64,000 nt of DNA, from NCBI GenBank assembly GCA_001600455.1, contig BCKC01000011.1, forward strand, positions 1,019,835-1,083,834, read 5' to 3'. Below the pieces are notes generated by a model. That model was given only the letters and a program-made list of their open reading frames with translations. It searched no databases and was not told the DNA's origin. Positions 26,548 through 37,696 of the stretch are shown piece by piece. Source of the stretch: Endocalyx cinctus. Lineage: Eukaryota > Ascomycota > Sordariomycetes > Amphisphaeriales > Apiosporaceae. A program made the translations under genes and the position numbers. Each line of letters starts with the position of its first letter. The stretch's first letter is position 1.

Positions 26548-29500
26548 ATGCTTATGACACAGTCCCCCGTACCCGCACTGGTAACTACTCAAAAAAATTC
26601 GAAAAATCGTTCACGTTCAAATACCTACGACAATACCCTAGATTCCGCTATCGAATTAAATAATAATTCTACGTCGGCATCGTTGGACCCTTCCAGCGGT
26701 GACCGCGACTATCGTCCTTATAATTACGCCATGAACGGTCTAGTCGGCGCATCCCCTCCGGGTGCATTATACGTTCGAGCTCTTTATGATTACGAAGCAG
26801 ACGATCGAACAAGTTTAAGCTTTCACGAAGGCGATGTTATTCAAGTCATCACCCAGCTGGAAAGTGGTTGGTGGGATGGAGTAATTAATGGTGTTCGTGG
26901 TTGGTTCCCAAGTAACTATTGCCAAATCATTACGAGCCCGGAAGAACTACCCGAAATAGTACAAAACGGTGATGTAGATCCCATAGAAGAACCGGAGGAC
27001 CCCATGTATCCCGATGATGCGGAGCTTGATCTCGAGGTAGAATCCGATCCGGATGATTTGAATGGTTTACCCATCGAAGGCGTTAGTACTATCGCATCAT
27101 CTGGAGGCGCCGATTTCTGGATCCCCCAAGCTACTGCGGATGGTCGATTATATTATTATAACACTATGACCGGAGAGAGCAGCATGGAACTACCCCTCGA
27201 ATCTCCCACTTCCTTAAGCGAAAATGGTCCCCGCGATAGAATGAAAGCAAACATGCCTGAGAAATCGCGACCCCCTCCGGAAATGATGGCACGAGGCTTG
27301 ATAAGAGATGAAGACGAGGATTCGGAAGCGACATCGGCATCTGAACTTGACGGTGAACGTTCTATGGTATGTACTATCAATCATGATCCCGATCATAATC
27401 TAACCTGTAGTCTCAATCGCTTCATTCCACCTGCGATTGATATTACTGGTTTACTCCATTATTCCGTTGTTAACCTTTACTTATTTATGAAATAATTTTA
27501 GTCATCGCGTCTTCGTCGCGCTCATGCTCATCAAAACGACATCATCGGCATTTCCCCCTCTCCCTCCATGGATTCGATAAATGGTATTTCTCCAGGACCG
27601 CGTTCTCGAGCCGATACAACTTTTACCAATCCTTCGATGTCTGCAGGTCTTGGACCGACGCCTCTGCTAGCATCTGCAACCTCATTCACCGGCACTGGCT
27701 TCAACTTACCGCAGGCTACAACTATCCCGCGATCCTTTTTCGACGATGGCGGTGCTCAACCGCTTACTTGGAATCTTCTTATTGCCAATATGAAACGTGC
27801 CATCGACCGATACCGAGACGCTATAACAAGCAGTAATCGATCTGAATATGTCAGTCGAGCAGAAGATATTTCTGACCACCTACGACTCCTCCTAGCAGCG
27901 GGCTCTGGTACCACCGATAACCACTCTGGCCAACCCTCCATTATCTCTACCAACAAAGCCCTCTACCCTCACTTTCGTGATATGATGTCCAAGTTCTCCA
28001 AATTGGTAATCTCCTCTCACATTGCGGCCGCTGATTGGCCTAATGCGGAATCAGTTCAGAAATGTATGCAGGAAGCCGACGGAGTACTCCTAGGCGTATT
28101 CAGTTTCGTTGAAGTGGCCAGACAACAACGAGGTGAAGAAATACCCCGACTTTTCCCTGGCTTCGTCATTGGAAGTACTAGTGGTGGCAGCTGGCAGAAC
28201 AACGGGCTTGGACCCCGGGATCCTATCACCTCCAACTTCCTAGACGACGAGGATGGCGCTGCCGAGCCCACCGCGATTCTAGACGGCAAGCTTCTCGAGA
28301 GACTGGATGAGTACAAACGCATGTTGGTGTCTAGCATCAGAGAGTTGGAGAAAAATCTTACCGTGGCCGATAAGATCGTGACCCCTTATCGGCACGAACT
28401 CGTCGGGAACAACGTTTGCTCTGCCGGCCTCAAGGTCCTAGAGATGTTTAAGCCTTGGATTGGGATGATCGAATCTATAGACCTCTCCTCTCTCGGAAAC
28501 AGCTTTCAAACGCCCCAACTCACTGATTTTAGCACAAACAAGCAGAGTGTGTACGACAATGTCTCGGATCTCATGTTAGGCTGCCAGGCGGTTGCTGGTC
28601 CGCTAGGTGACGAGTGGTCGGAAGTTCGGGGGGAGTCGCTGGAAAACAGGCTGAACTACGTGGGGGAGTGCGCGCGAGTTCTGGAAAGAAATTCTTCTCA
28701 GATCGGCTTCTCCCTACAGCTTCTGTCTGAGCAAGTACAGATTAATCTCCAGCAGATGCAAGAACTCCGGATACGGGAGGACAGCTACTCTCGGGAAGCC
28801 CTTAGAAGGGAGAACTCGATGCCGTACCCACCTCACGCTCGTACGGGATCACGTAACTATCCCGTTCGACCACCGCTGGTCGGATCCATGTCCTACGACG
28901 GCGACCCTAACTCTGGTTTACGAGGCAAAGGAAATAATTCTAAACTTGCCAAGATTCTGGGAGAGGAGTTTACGTCTCCGGGTTTGAACCAGGTCCCCCC
29001 GCCGCCGGCTGAAGTTACCCCCGAATTCCTTACCCTCGACTTCGAAAGCGAAATCTCGTGGGATCAAAAGTCCGACTCCAACACGGTCAAGGGTGGGTCT
29101 CTGCTCGCTTTAGTAGAGCAACTGACTAGACACGACAAGCTGGATTCGAACTTCAACAACACGTTCCTTCTCACGTACCGCTCCTTCACCAAGTCTCGTG
29201 AGCTATTCGAGCTCCTCGTCAAGCGCTTCAACATACAACCTCCGGAGGGACTGACGAACAACGAATATGACATGTGGAGAGATCGCAAACAGAAACCTAT
29301 TAGATTCCGAGTGGTGAATATCCTTAAGAACTGGTTTGAAAACTTTTGGATGGAAGAACCAAGCGAGGAATCGAAACAACTCATCCGCGATGTCTATGCC
29401 TTCGCAAGGGATACGGTCAAGTCCACAGAGACCCCTGGCCACACGCAACTGATGAGCGTGCTAGACCAACGACTTGGTGGCAAGGAAATTTCTTCCAAGC

Positions 29501-30542
29501 GACTCGTTCAGACATTTGCCAACAACGTCCCGCCGGCAATTATGCCGAAGAACATGAAGAAGCTCAAGTTCTTAGATATAGATGTGACGGAATTCGCTCG
29601 CCAGCTTACCATCGTCGAGTCCAAACTGTATGGAAAGATTAAGCCGACGGAATGTCTCAACAAAACGTGGCAAAAGAAGGTTGGGGAGAACGAGCCTGAA
29701 CCTGCACCGAATGTGAAGGCCCTAATTCTACATTCTAATCAGATGACGAATTGGGTCGCGGAAATGATCCTTGCTCAGATGGATGTTAGGAAGAGAGTGA
29801 TGGTAATCAAACACTACGTGTCTGTCGCAGATGTAAGTCTTTTCTCTCCTTCTTTATTGGTCATCAAGTAACGGAAACTAACTATGAATAGAAATGTCGA
29901 GGTCTGAACAACTTCTCGACTCTCACTTCTATTATCTCGGCTCTTACCACGGCACCGATCGCTCGACTGAAGCGGACTTGGGACCAGGTTCCCCAGCGCA
30001 CTATGGCTGTGCTGGAGACGATGCGTCGCCTCATGGCAAGCACCAAGAACTTTGGCGAATACAGAGAAGCTCTTCACGCTGCCAACCCTCCGTGCATTCC
30101 TTTCTTCGGTAGGTACCCATCGTGTCAAATTTGATTTTACGAAACTAATATTATTTCAGGTGTATATCTTACGGACTTGACCTTCATAGAAGACGGTATT
30201 CCTTCGATTATCAAGAAGACTAACATGATCAACTTCGCCAAGAGGGCGAAGACGGCCGAAGTGATTGGTGACATACAACAGTATCAGAATATGCCATATT
30301 CCCTTCAGCCAGTTCCGGAATTGCAGGATTACATACTGAGCAACATGCAAGCTGCTGGCGACGTGCACGAGATGTACGACAAGAGTTTGATGGTTGAACC
30401 GCGGGAGCGTGAGGACGAAAAGATTGTCAGGTAAGTCGCCGTGCGAAATATTTTCAGTCCCCATACCTGCATTACTAGAGAGCGAAATTTTACTAACCTT
30501 GTTGACTATAATAGAGTCTTGGCTGAGTCCGGCTTCTTGTGA
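26548..30542 (+). CDS. Cdc25-type Ras guanine-nucleotide exchange factor (SH3-WW-RasGEF)
   Basis: Five exons, 26548-27366, 27502-29832, 29892-30108, 30160-30430 and 30515-30542, join in frame to 1221 aa. An SH3 domain spans about residues 73-128 (ALYDYEADDRTSLSFHEGD, then GWWDGV and GWFPSNYC). A WW-like segment follows at about 190-217 (DFWIPQ...RLYYYNTMTGESSMELP). The RasGEF N-terminal domain begins near residue 800 (GGSLLALVEQLTRHD). The catalytic Cdc25 domain runs from about 970 to the C-terminus, with NFSTLTSIISAL, FGEYREAL, PCIPFFGVYLTDLTFIEDG and INFAKR. The C-terminus RVLAESGFL is encoded by the tiny last exon. The protein should load GTP onto Ras at the plasma membrane and feed cAMP/PKA and morphogenesis pathways, as Cdc25 does in yeasts. 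Length and domain order match Cdc25 orthologues of filamentous fungi. An additional 5' exon cannot be excluded. Confidence 0.95.
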
Positions 30543-31885
30543 GGCGGTTACTACAAACTCAAACCGGATTAGTCTCGCCAATTTACGCGGTGCTTGGGCA
30601 AATTCTAGCTACGTGCGATAAACCCAAGTGTAGGCGTGGGCCGGCTCAGCAATCTTACTATTTCGGCCTATGATCACTCCAACCCTCCCGGTTTTCAACC
30701 TTGACATTCGGGCGATGGTCGAAGCATTCGAAGAATCTTAAGGGCACTGAGGAAGAAGCCCATAGTACAAATATGAGTATCAAACCCGTTGGGTTCTTCA
30801 CATACCAAGGATTATAGTACCATCATTCGAACATATTTGAAAGTATTGGTGAAACTAGGCAATGAAGATCTAGCATCATGAATTACCCGAGTAATTTATC
30901 AGAACAACTCAATAAAGGGGCCGACATATTTTCTCGTTTTTGGGGGAAGAGAACTTGTGGTGCACGATGGCTGAGTGAGCACCCCTGCAGATCTACGACG
31001 AAGCAGATAGGTACTCGAAGAATCAGAGTACTTTAAAAGTAACTAGAACTTAGGGTGGGGGGGAGGAAAAAAAAAAGACACTGAATAGCATAGCCTGAGA
31101 CGAGAATACTGTTTATCTTATGTCACGGCACGTACGGAAAGGCAGGATAAAGAGGTATGGAGAGGTGAAAGGAAAGGAAGAAGGTGGGCATCTGTCTATA
31201 TGCTTTACGGAGTTGGACTTGTCTTGACCTCTATATAGGGAGTCGGTGTTTAGGGACCACAGGGCGCGGCGCTGCGGAAAAGCTGCTTGTTTACGGACCT
31301 ACTTGACTGAAACCCAGTTCTACGTATATATTCGGTGAATGATGAAACTGAATCAAGTAAACCATAACCCAACCAACTACTGGACGTTCGTGTGAATAGA
31401 TTGCCTCTTTTGATTTGTGCTAAATGTTACTGTAAACTTTAGACATTATTATCGTCTGTGTCTCTCAGATGAGGCTATGAAGACTAGTTTACTCGCCCCC
31501 ACGCACCAAGAGGTGCCTCAACAGTATCAAGAGCGGGATGTCCAGGCTCTTAGCTGTCAGATTCTCCCAGCTCCCTTTTCTTTCAGCCTTTATATATATA
31601 CCGAAGACCCGACGAGACAGGTCTATTTGCCCCCTAACCTCCTCTTTGATCCTTCAGACCCGAAAAAAGGTACGGTCCCGGATAGCTACCCACCTTCTTT
31701 GTTGCTGCCCACGCCGTTACGTATTTACGCACTATGTACATGGTGACATATTTCATGCGATCCAATCTATGTAGCGGTGCGGCCCGGTTCGGATGTGTTC
31801 CCAATGCATCATCCCCGTCCCCTCCCCTCTCTTTTTTTTTTTTTTTTGATTTCCTTGGTTACGCGTTTTTTGGTACACCCTGTTA

Positions 31886-31925
<40 letters not shown>

Positions 31926-32759
31926 TGGCATGGTTTTCATGTGTAGATTGTTTTCAATACCCTGCAAGTAAGCAGTTGGTTTTGGTTACGTTGTATTTAA
32001 AAGAAGAAAATAAGCTGAAAATAACTCTTGCATGCAGGTTCTAGGTAGGTGGTGAGCATAAAATATATGCACGTAATAGGGGGGGAGGGGGAGGTGTGGC
32101 ATAGAGGGGTACATTCATTCAATCTGACGGAGCTGAAATGCTACGGTTGGCTGTAATGCCCGTGTCTTGTTGTATGCGAGTTCTGTAGGAATCATATCAA
32201 ATATCTGAAGTACTGAAGACGTAGAGTGACTTACGTTAGCTCTTATGCTCGTTGAAGGTTGGCAACTGTCTGCCTCATCTGCCTCGCCTGAAATCGGGGT
32301 TTTAGCACCGCAAGGTTGGATCATCACGGTTAGGGAGACTATATGATAGTCGCTATGATTATTTCTTTTTTGCTCGGTCCCATCTCAAATGTCACCACAA
32401 AACAATACTCGTCGGTGACGGAAGAAATGACGAAGTGATCCTCAATTCGTGTTTGATAATTTATTACGTAAAGGGCTAGTTATACAATAAGTACCACATA
32501 CATGCGCGAATAGGCTTGTGAAAAAAGAAAAATCATAATAGAAGAAGAAGCGGAAAAAGAAACTCCTCGGAGGTTTCCTCTCAGGTCGTAAGGCAGCGGG
32601 TACTATTATCCCTCGCCACGTAAATCGTGTAGCACGTGTCAAGCTCGTAGTCAGAATAACGAATAAACAAGCGACTTTGGAAAAAAGAAAAAAAAAAAAG
32701 AAGGGGAATAGAGGATTTTTAGTTCAGACTTTCTTGCGCGATCAGATCAGTCTACTCCT
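30543..32759. other. Intergenic region between RasGEF and LEA-like gene
   Basis: About 2.2 kb between two convergent genes, so mainly 3' flanks. It includes a T24A16 palindrome. ORFs at 31417-31746 and 31538-31774 have no recognisable features. Confidence 0.6.
31886..31925. repeat. T24-A16 homopolymer palindrome
   Basis: Twenty-four T are followed without a spacer by sixteen A, a perfect self-complementary block of at least 32 bp. It lies between convergent genes. It could form a hairpin, be a terminator-like tract, or partly be an assembly artefact. Confidence 0.85.
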
Positions 32760-33789
32760 TTAGTGTATATGCAGCTTTTCCTTGATCTTCTGGGAAAGCT
32801 TCTTCTTCTCGGCACCGTCTTCCGAGACCTTGTCTTCTTTGGCATCGGCAGGCTTCTCTTTGTGCATGCCTTTCTCTTCCATGAGACCTAGAGAAAGAAA
32901 TTCCATGTCATGTTAGCGAAAAGCTGGTTATTTTCCTCCACCCTTCTTTCATAGTAAAATAGGCGAATTCAAAGAACTTTCGTTAAGGAAAAACGTACGG
33001 TCAGCTTCTCTGCCAGCACCGGGTTTCGTTGCGTCAAAATCGCCACCGTCTGCCTTAAGACCGGAAGATTTGACGTATTTCTCGCCCGTGCCCTTCTCCT
33101 CGCTTTCCTTCTTTCTCTCCTCCGGGGTTTTCTCCGTGTCTTCCTTCTTCTCGCCCTCGTCGCCCTTCGCGGCCAAGCTGGTGTCCGAGTTCCCGGCGTC
33201 GCCACCGTGCTCGGCGGCGACCTCCTCGAGGGACTTGGGGCCGGGGCCGAGCTCCTGGGCCGACTTGAGCCCGTCGGCGCCGTCGTCGGCGTCGTTCACG
33301 TCCGTGGGCGCGGATTTGGGGTTCGTCTGCGGGTTGGACGGGTCGCGCGTGTCGTTCTGCCCGGCCGTCGTGTCCTCGCCTACGTCCCGCTCCGCTTTGA
33401 GATCGGTAGAGGGGTTCTGAGGAGTCGACTTGCTCTCCGCCGCGGTTCCCGTCTCCTTGGAGAAATAGGCCGCGCCGTTGTCCTTGTCGGCTGTGCCGTT
33501 TGGTGATGCTGCATCGTGTTGCATGGGTGTTGCTGTATTACATGTGTAAATATCGTGGTCAGCAAATATATATATATATATATATACGTTGGTATTATAA
33601 TCTAGTGTATACTAATGTATACACCGTTTAACAGTGGCAGGGTAAAAACGTACCCAAGTTACCGGCGTCGTAAGGTTCGCCCTTGGATGTATCTCCCGTC
33701 CTGCCTGAGATTGGCTCGGTACCATTGGCCTTGGGTTCTCCCCATACTGCCTTGGCGGCGGCGGTTGCCATGTTGTTGACGGTATCCAT
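32760..33789 (-). CDS. Small highly charged LEA/hydrophilin-like protein
   Basis: Three exons, 33789-33654, 33532-32999 and 32887-32760, give 265 aa through introns of 121 and 111 bp. The sequence is extremely hydrophilic, rich in Asp, Glu, Lys, Gly, Ala and Thr, without signal peptide or membrane segment and with almost no aromatic residues. The start MDTVNNMATAAAKAVWGEP and the Lys-rich end KKLSQKIKEKLHIH resemble a widespread family of small fungal stress proteins often named LEA-domain or glycine-rich proteins. A desiccation or stress-protective role is inferred from composition and family resemblance only. Intron 1 contains a (TA)10 microsatellite. Confidence 0.8.
33566..33586. repeat. 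(AT)10 microsatellite in intron 1 of the LEA-like gene
   Basis: Perfect AT dinucleotide repeat inside the 121-bp first intron; length changes here could alter intron size without touching the protein. Confidence 0.9.
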
Positions 33790-34235
33790 ATTGACTTGGC
33801 TGTTTAAAAATATCGGGGTCGTAAAGTCGTTAAGAACTTGAAGGAGTAATCTGCAAGATTTTGCTTATTTGTTCGGCCGGTGATGGTGGAGTGTATTATT
33901 TTCCTAGGTTGAATTGCCTAAGTAAGTAATATATGTACTGTATAGGTAGGTGAATTGGCTAGATTGGATATCGCAAGTACTGTTAAGATTGGTTGACAGC
34001 CAAGAGATTTGAAATGCTTAAATGTTTCTTGGAAAGAAAAAGAAGAAGAACTATGCCGGTCTTAAATTCTAGAAGTTAAGGTTAGGATCAATGATCTAAT
34101 AGATGAATGAATGGGCAAATGTATAGAGAAAGTGACGTCGTTTTGCCTTCACGTTGATCATATGTAAAACTAGGGTAATCCAGTAAATCTTGCAGGGCTA
34201 CGGCATAAACAGAACAGGTAAGGGGGTACTTATTA

Positions 34236-34276
34236 CATACTTTGCATACTTTGCATACTTTGCATACTTTGCATAC
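34236..34276 (+). repeat. 9-bp tandem repeat catactttg, 4.5 copies
   Basis: Four perfect copies of catactttg plus a partial fifth, intergenic, upstream of the LEA-like gene. Confidence 0.95.
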
Positions 34277-34804
34277 ATTACTTTACAGTACTTAGATCGA
34301 TGGCGTAGATCAGGTATGTATCTTACTTTTAGGTACCTCTATGTATGTATTATATCTAGGTGACTTATTTCCTACTTGATATACGGTATCCGTGGATTAC
34401 GCTCGTAGCACCGCGTGGTCACGGAAATCCGGCACAGAAGGATAGAAGATGTTAAAGATCTAGGTTAAAACTTGTTTGGGGTCATAATATCTACTTAACC
34501 TAAGGTACTACAGTTGGATACATACATCTATTATACTTAAGTACCTAGGTAAATACCTAGGTACGTACGAGCGGTCTTTGTTTAGTACTGTACTTAGTAC
34601 TTAATAGGCGTTAAACCTTGATATCTTTTCGCCTTTATATTAAAGATCGCATCTACTCTACTGTAACTAATTACTACCCTAAGTTTCAAATCTGTTATTC
34701 TGTAGAATTTCGTTCAAATTTCCGTAGACTATTAGACGATACCGTAGATTTGTTGATGGGTCCCGAAGCTGTCATGTTATGCAAGATATGGTGGGGTTAA
34801 CTAT

Positions 34805-34820
34805 CTGGCGCTACCTGGGT
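34805..34820 (+). repeat. Dispersed 16-mer, copy 2
   Basis: Identical to the 16-mer at 25539-25554 and followed by a gctaggtagg stretch. Confidence 0.6.
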
Positions 34821-36075
34821 GCTAGGTAGGTGGAGCTGTAGGATGTGACGTATGTATATTTTAGTAGGGTATTTCAAGAGCTGAAGGGAAATTGTCGACG
34901 TCACTGTTTTTTTTTAGTTAATTCTTTAAGTACTCCAAAGGAATCCATCATCAATCATACTTGTACAAGAGATGATACATACATCCATGAATATATCATT
35001 TTCAAGAAAACGACAGGAATAAAAGCACACATGGCGACATTCTTAGACCGATATATTCCGTACTCCCCGAATCATACATCCAATCATAATCATAAAATCC
35101 TGGATTTCTTCATCTAGATCGAAAAGTATGACGCCTACTCACTTGTCGTCATTTATACAGAACTTCCAACTCGGGAACCTTGTCAACCTGTCAGCCTGTC
35201 AGCTTTGTATGTTACTCGCTGCTAGGTTATGGGTTATGCATGTAAGGACTATATATTATCCATGGATGAATAACCACAAATCAAAGGGAAAACATCTATT
35301 CTTTTCTAGTATCCCGATCTTCTATTCATAGCTGTGCACCAATAGCTCGCAAGATTTGTTTGCAATCTCTTTGAGACAAAAAGGGTGCTTGCCTACCTAC
35401 ACGCACAAATACATAGACGCGTATGTATTTCACCAATCGTGTAACTGTGATTGATTACGCATAATGTCACACCAACGATTCTCTCTTAAGGCTTGATATA
35501 AGCGGTAAAGACGTTGATAATTAAGCAGAAAACATAGTGACACAGATTACCATATCAAAACACTTGATTGGAAATTGGTGTGTCACCCGGGCCGATATAA
35601 CACATATTTCCAACACCACATCTGAGGATAAATGTTGGCGATGTTCGTATGATTACATCGCGATACTGTAAGTATTCGCATGTATATACATACACATATA
35701 TACATACATACATATTTCAAAAAGAAAGGGTGGTAGTTATCTTGTTGAACATACGTCGTCTGAATATTGTCAAATTTTAGGGTATAATCCACGCAAATGA
35801 CAGAAATAGTTTCGACGCCTGAAACCAATGATGATCTGTAGCATACAGACATCAGTAACAATAAACATTAGAGGGACCAACGAGCATCCGAAAAACTAAC
35901 TCGTCTCTGGAATTCCCCGTAAAGGATGATGTTTGGAGCATAAAATGAAATAACATATGAAATTCCCTTTCCCCCCAAAAAGGCGATCTTGATGTATTCA
36001 ATATCGCGCCCAATCCCGTCCAGTCCCGCAAGAAAAATCAAATAGCCTACCCATTTCTACTCTACAGAGTGCCTT

Positions 36076-37696
36076 TTATGTATCCGGATTTATTTTGAAT
36101 TCCACTCGCGACCCCCGGAAATTCGACGGCGGTGCGTTCGACGTGGCCGAGGCGAAGTGTCCCCTGTCTCGCTCATCGTCACTACTTCCAGGGCTAGAGG
36201 TAACCATGATTTCGACATCCTTTCTAATATTTCCGAGACTAGTAGGGCACCTTCCGGTCTCCTCATCATCCTGCCTGGAGCTTTTACCATTTGCTCTGAG
36301 ATCTTGCATTTTGATATGAGTTGGGTCTAATATGCGTTCCATGCTCTCGCTGAAATCGATTTCGGTAATCGGATTCGGATCGGGAACTCGGCTCCGTCGA
36401 CTCTGGCTACCCCCGCCACCGTATATCTTGTTACCGTTTAAATTTCGACCCGTCGATTGCTTTGTGCTTAATGCTTTTACCGACGTTACCAGACTGCCCA
36501 GGATCGGGGCGAGAAGGGCCTTGATAAGGGGGAAGACCATTGGGAGATTTGTTGTAATGACCGCCACGAATGTTTCTCGCGTAGCCCACGAGCCCGCTAC
36601 CCGAGCACCGTTTACATGGTCCTGAAGGTAGAAAAAAAAAATAATTAGCCCGAGTATTTAATTATATGAAATGTATTCGGAGACTTACCGTGACAATGAG
36701 AACAGCGCGGAGTAGCGACACGCCAATAACGAACAAGCCGCCACTGAACAACGTAACCAACCCTACCTTTCTTAACACACTCAAGGAAGTCCGCCACAGT
36801 ATGGGAACGGGGATGCATATTAAGTATAAATCGGTGAAAACGTTCATAGAGGCATAAGTCCACACGAGCGTGCTTGAGATTGCCGGTTGACAGGCGTCTT
36901 TGAAATTCCTTAAGGGTTAGTCTACCTATACTGAAATCCATTGCTCAATTTGGTGTACTCACTGCCGGGGTTTGGATAGATTTGCCAGTATCGATGGAAA
37001 GGTCGACAGCTGAGGAAGAGTGTCAAGGTCGCAGCTAAGAAGGTAATGGCAAGCAGGCCAAACCCGATGTATATCCGCATACGATAACTCCTATCGAGAC
37101 GAGACTGTGGGAAATTTCGATCAGTCTTCGTTTCGATAATAACGAGCATGAATATGGGTAGGAGCTCACCGTGAGTCGCATGTAAAAAACTAACAACGAC
37201 GCCTTCAGGGACCAAAGCATCGCTGAATAGGTTGACCAGCCAGCTAGAGGAATTTTACTACCAATCACTCTGCAAGATCCGGACGTTAATGAAGTGGTCC
37301 ATGGCATATGGAAGGAACTATCATGTACCTCAATCGATATTCTTCACTGTCGGGATCTAATAACCGTCGTTCCTCGTCCGTCATGTTGTTATTTGATAAC
37401 CCTTTGCCCGCGGCCCCGACGCCGTAAGCGACCGTGCTCTCGGCAGCGTAGAATACCTATTATACAGCAGGTCAAGGGGTTAGCGACTCTTCAGTCCCCG
37501 AAGTTCACATGAATAGACTGACCACTGCGAGCCAGACGAGGTAATCATCAGCCTGGAGCCCTTTCCACCCCACTTGCTTGACACGAGCATATGTTCTCAA
37601 AGCCGTGAACAAGACGCCGATGGAGAACAGTGTGTAATCTTCGATAGCGAACTGCCGCGAAGCCGCCTCAGCAGCTGCCACCATCGCCGGATCCAT
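36076..37696 (-). CDS. SAT4-family (fungal rhodopsin-like) seven-helix membrane protein
   Basis: Six exons, 37696-37523, 37456-37329, 37269-37170, 37104-36963, 36897-36689 and 36621-36076, join in frame to 432 aa over introns of 59-67 bp. The first donor is the less usual gtcagt. Family hallmarks are seen in order: LRTYARVKQVGWKGLQADDYL, YGVGAAGKG, WSLKASLLVFYMRL, FLSCRPFHRYWQIYPNPG, ACQPAIS, FTDLYLICIPVPILW, GGLFVIGVSLLRAVLIV, DHVNGARVAGSWATRE and FVAVITTNLPM. The last 110 residues are a charged cytoplasmic tail. This large fungal family (PF20684, formerly grouped with CFEM-type receptors) lies in the plasma membrane; some members sense hydrophobic surfaces or plant signals. This one has no CFEM domain and its ligand is unknown. 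Confidence 0.92.

Larger units (their letters stand above)
33790..36075. other. Intergenic region between LEA-like and SAT4-family genes
   Basis: About 2.3 kb, AT-rich, with a catactttg tandem repeat, two TACCTAGGTA palindromes close together (34542-34563) and the second copy of the dispersed 16-mer. No gene is supported; short ORFs at 34618-35331 and 35583-35861 look non-coding. Confidence 0.6.
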
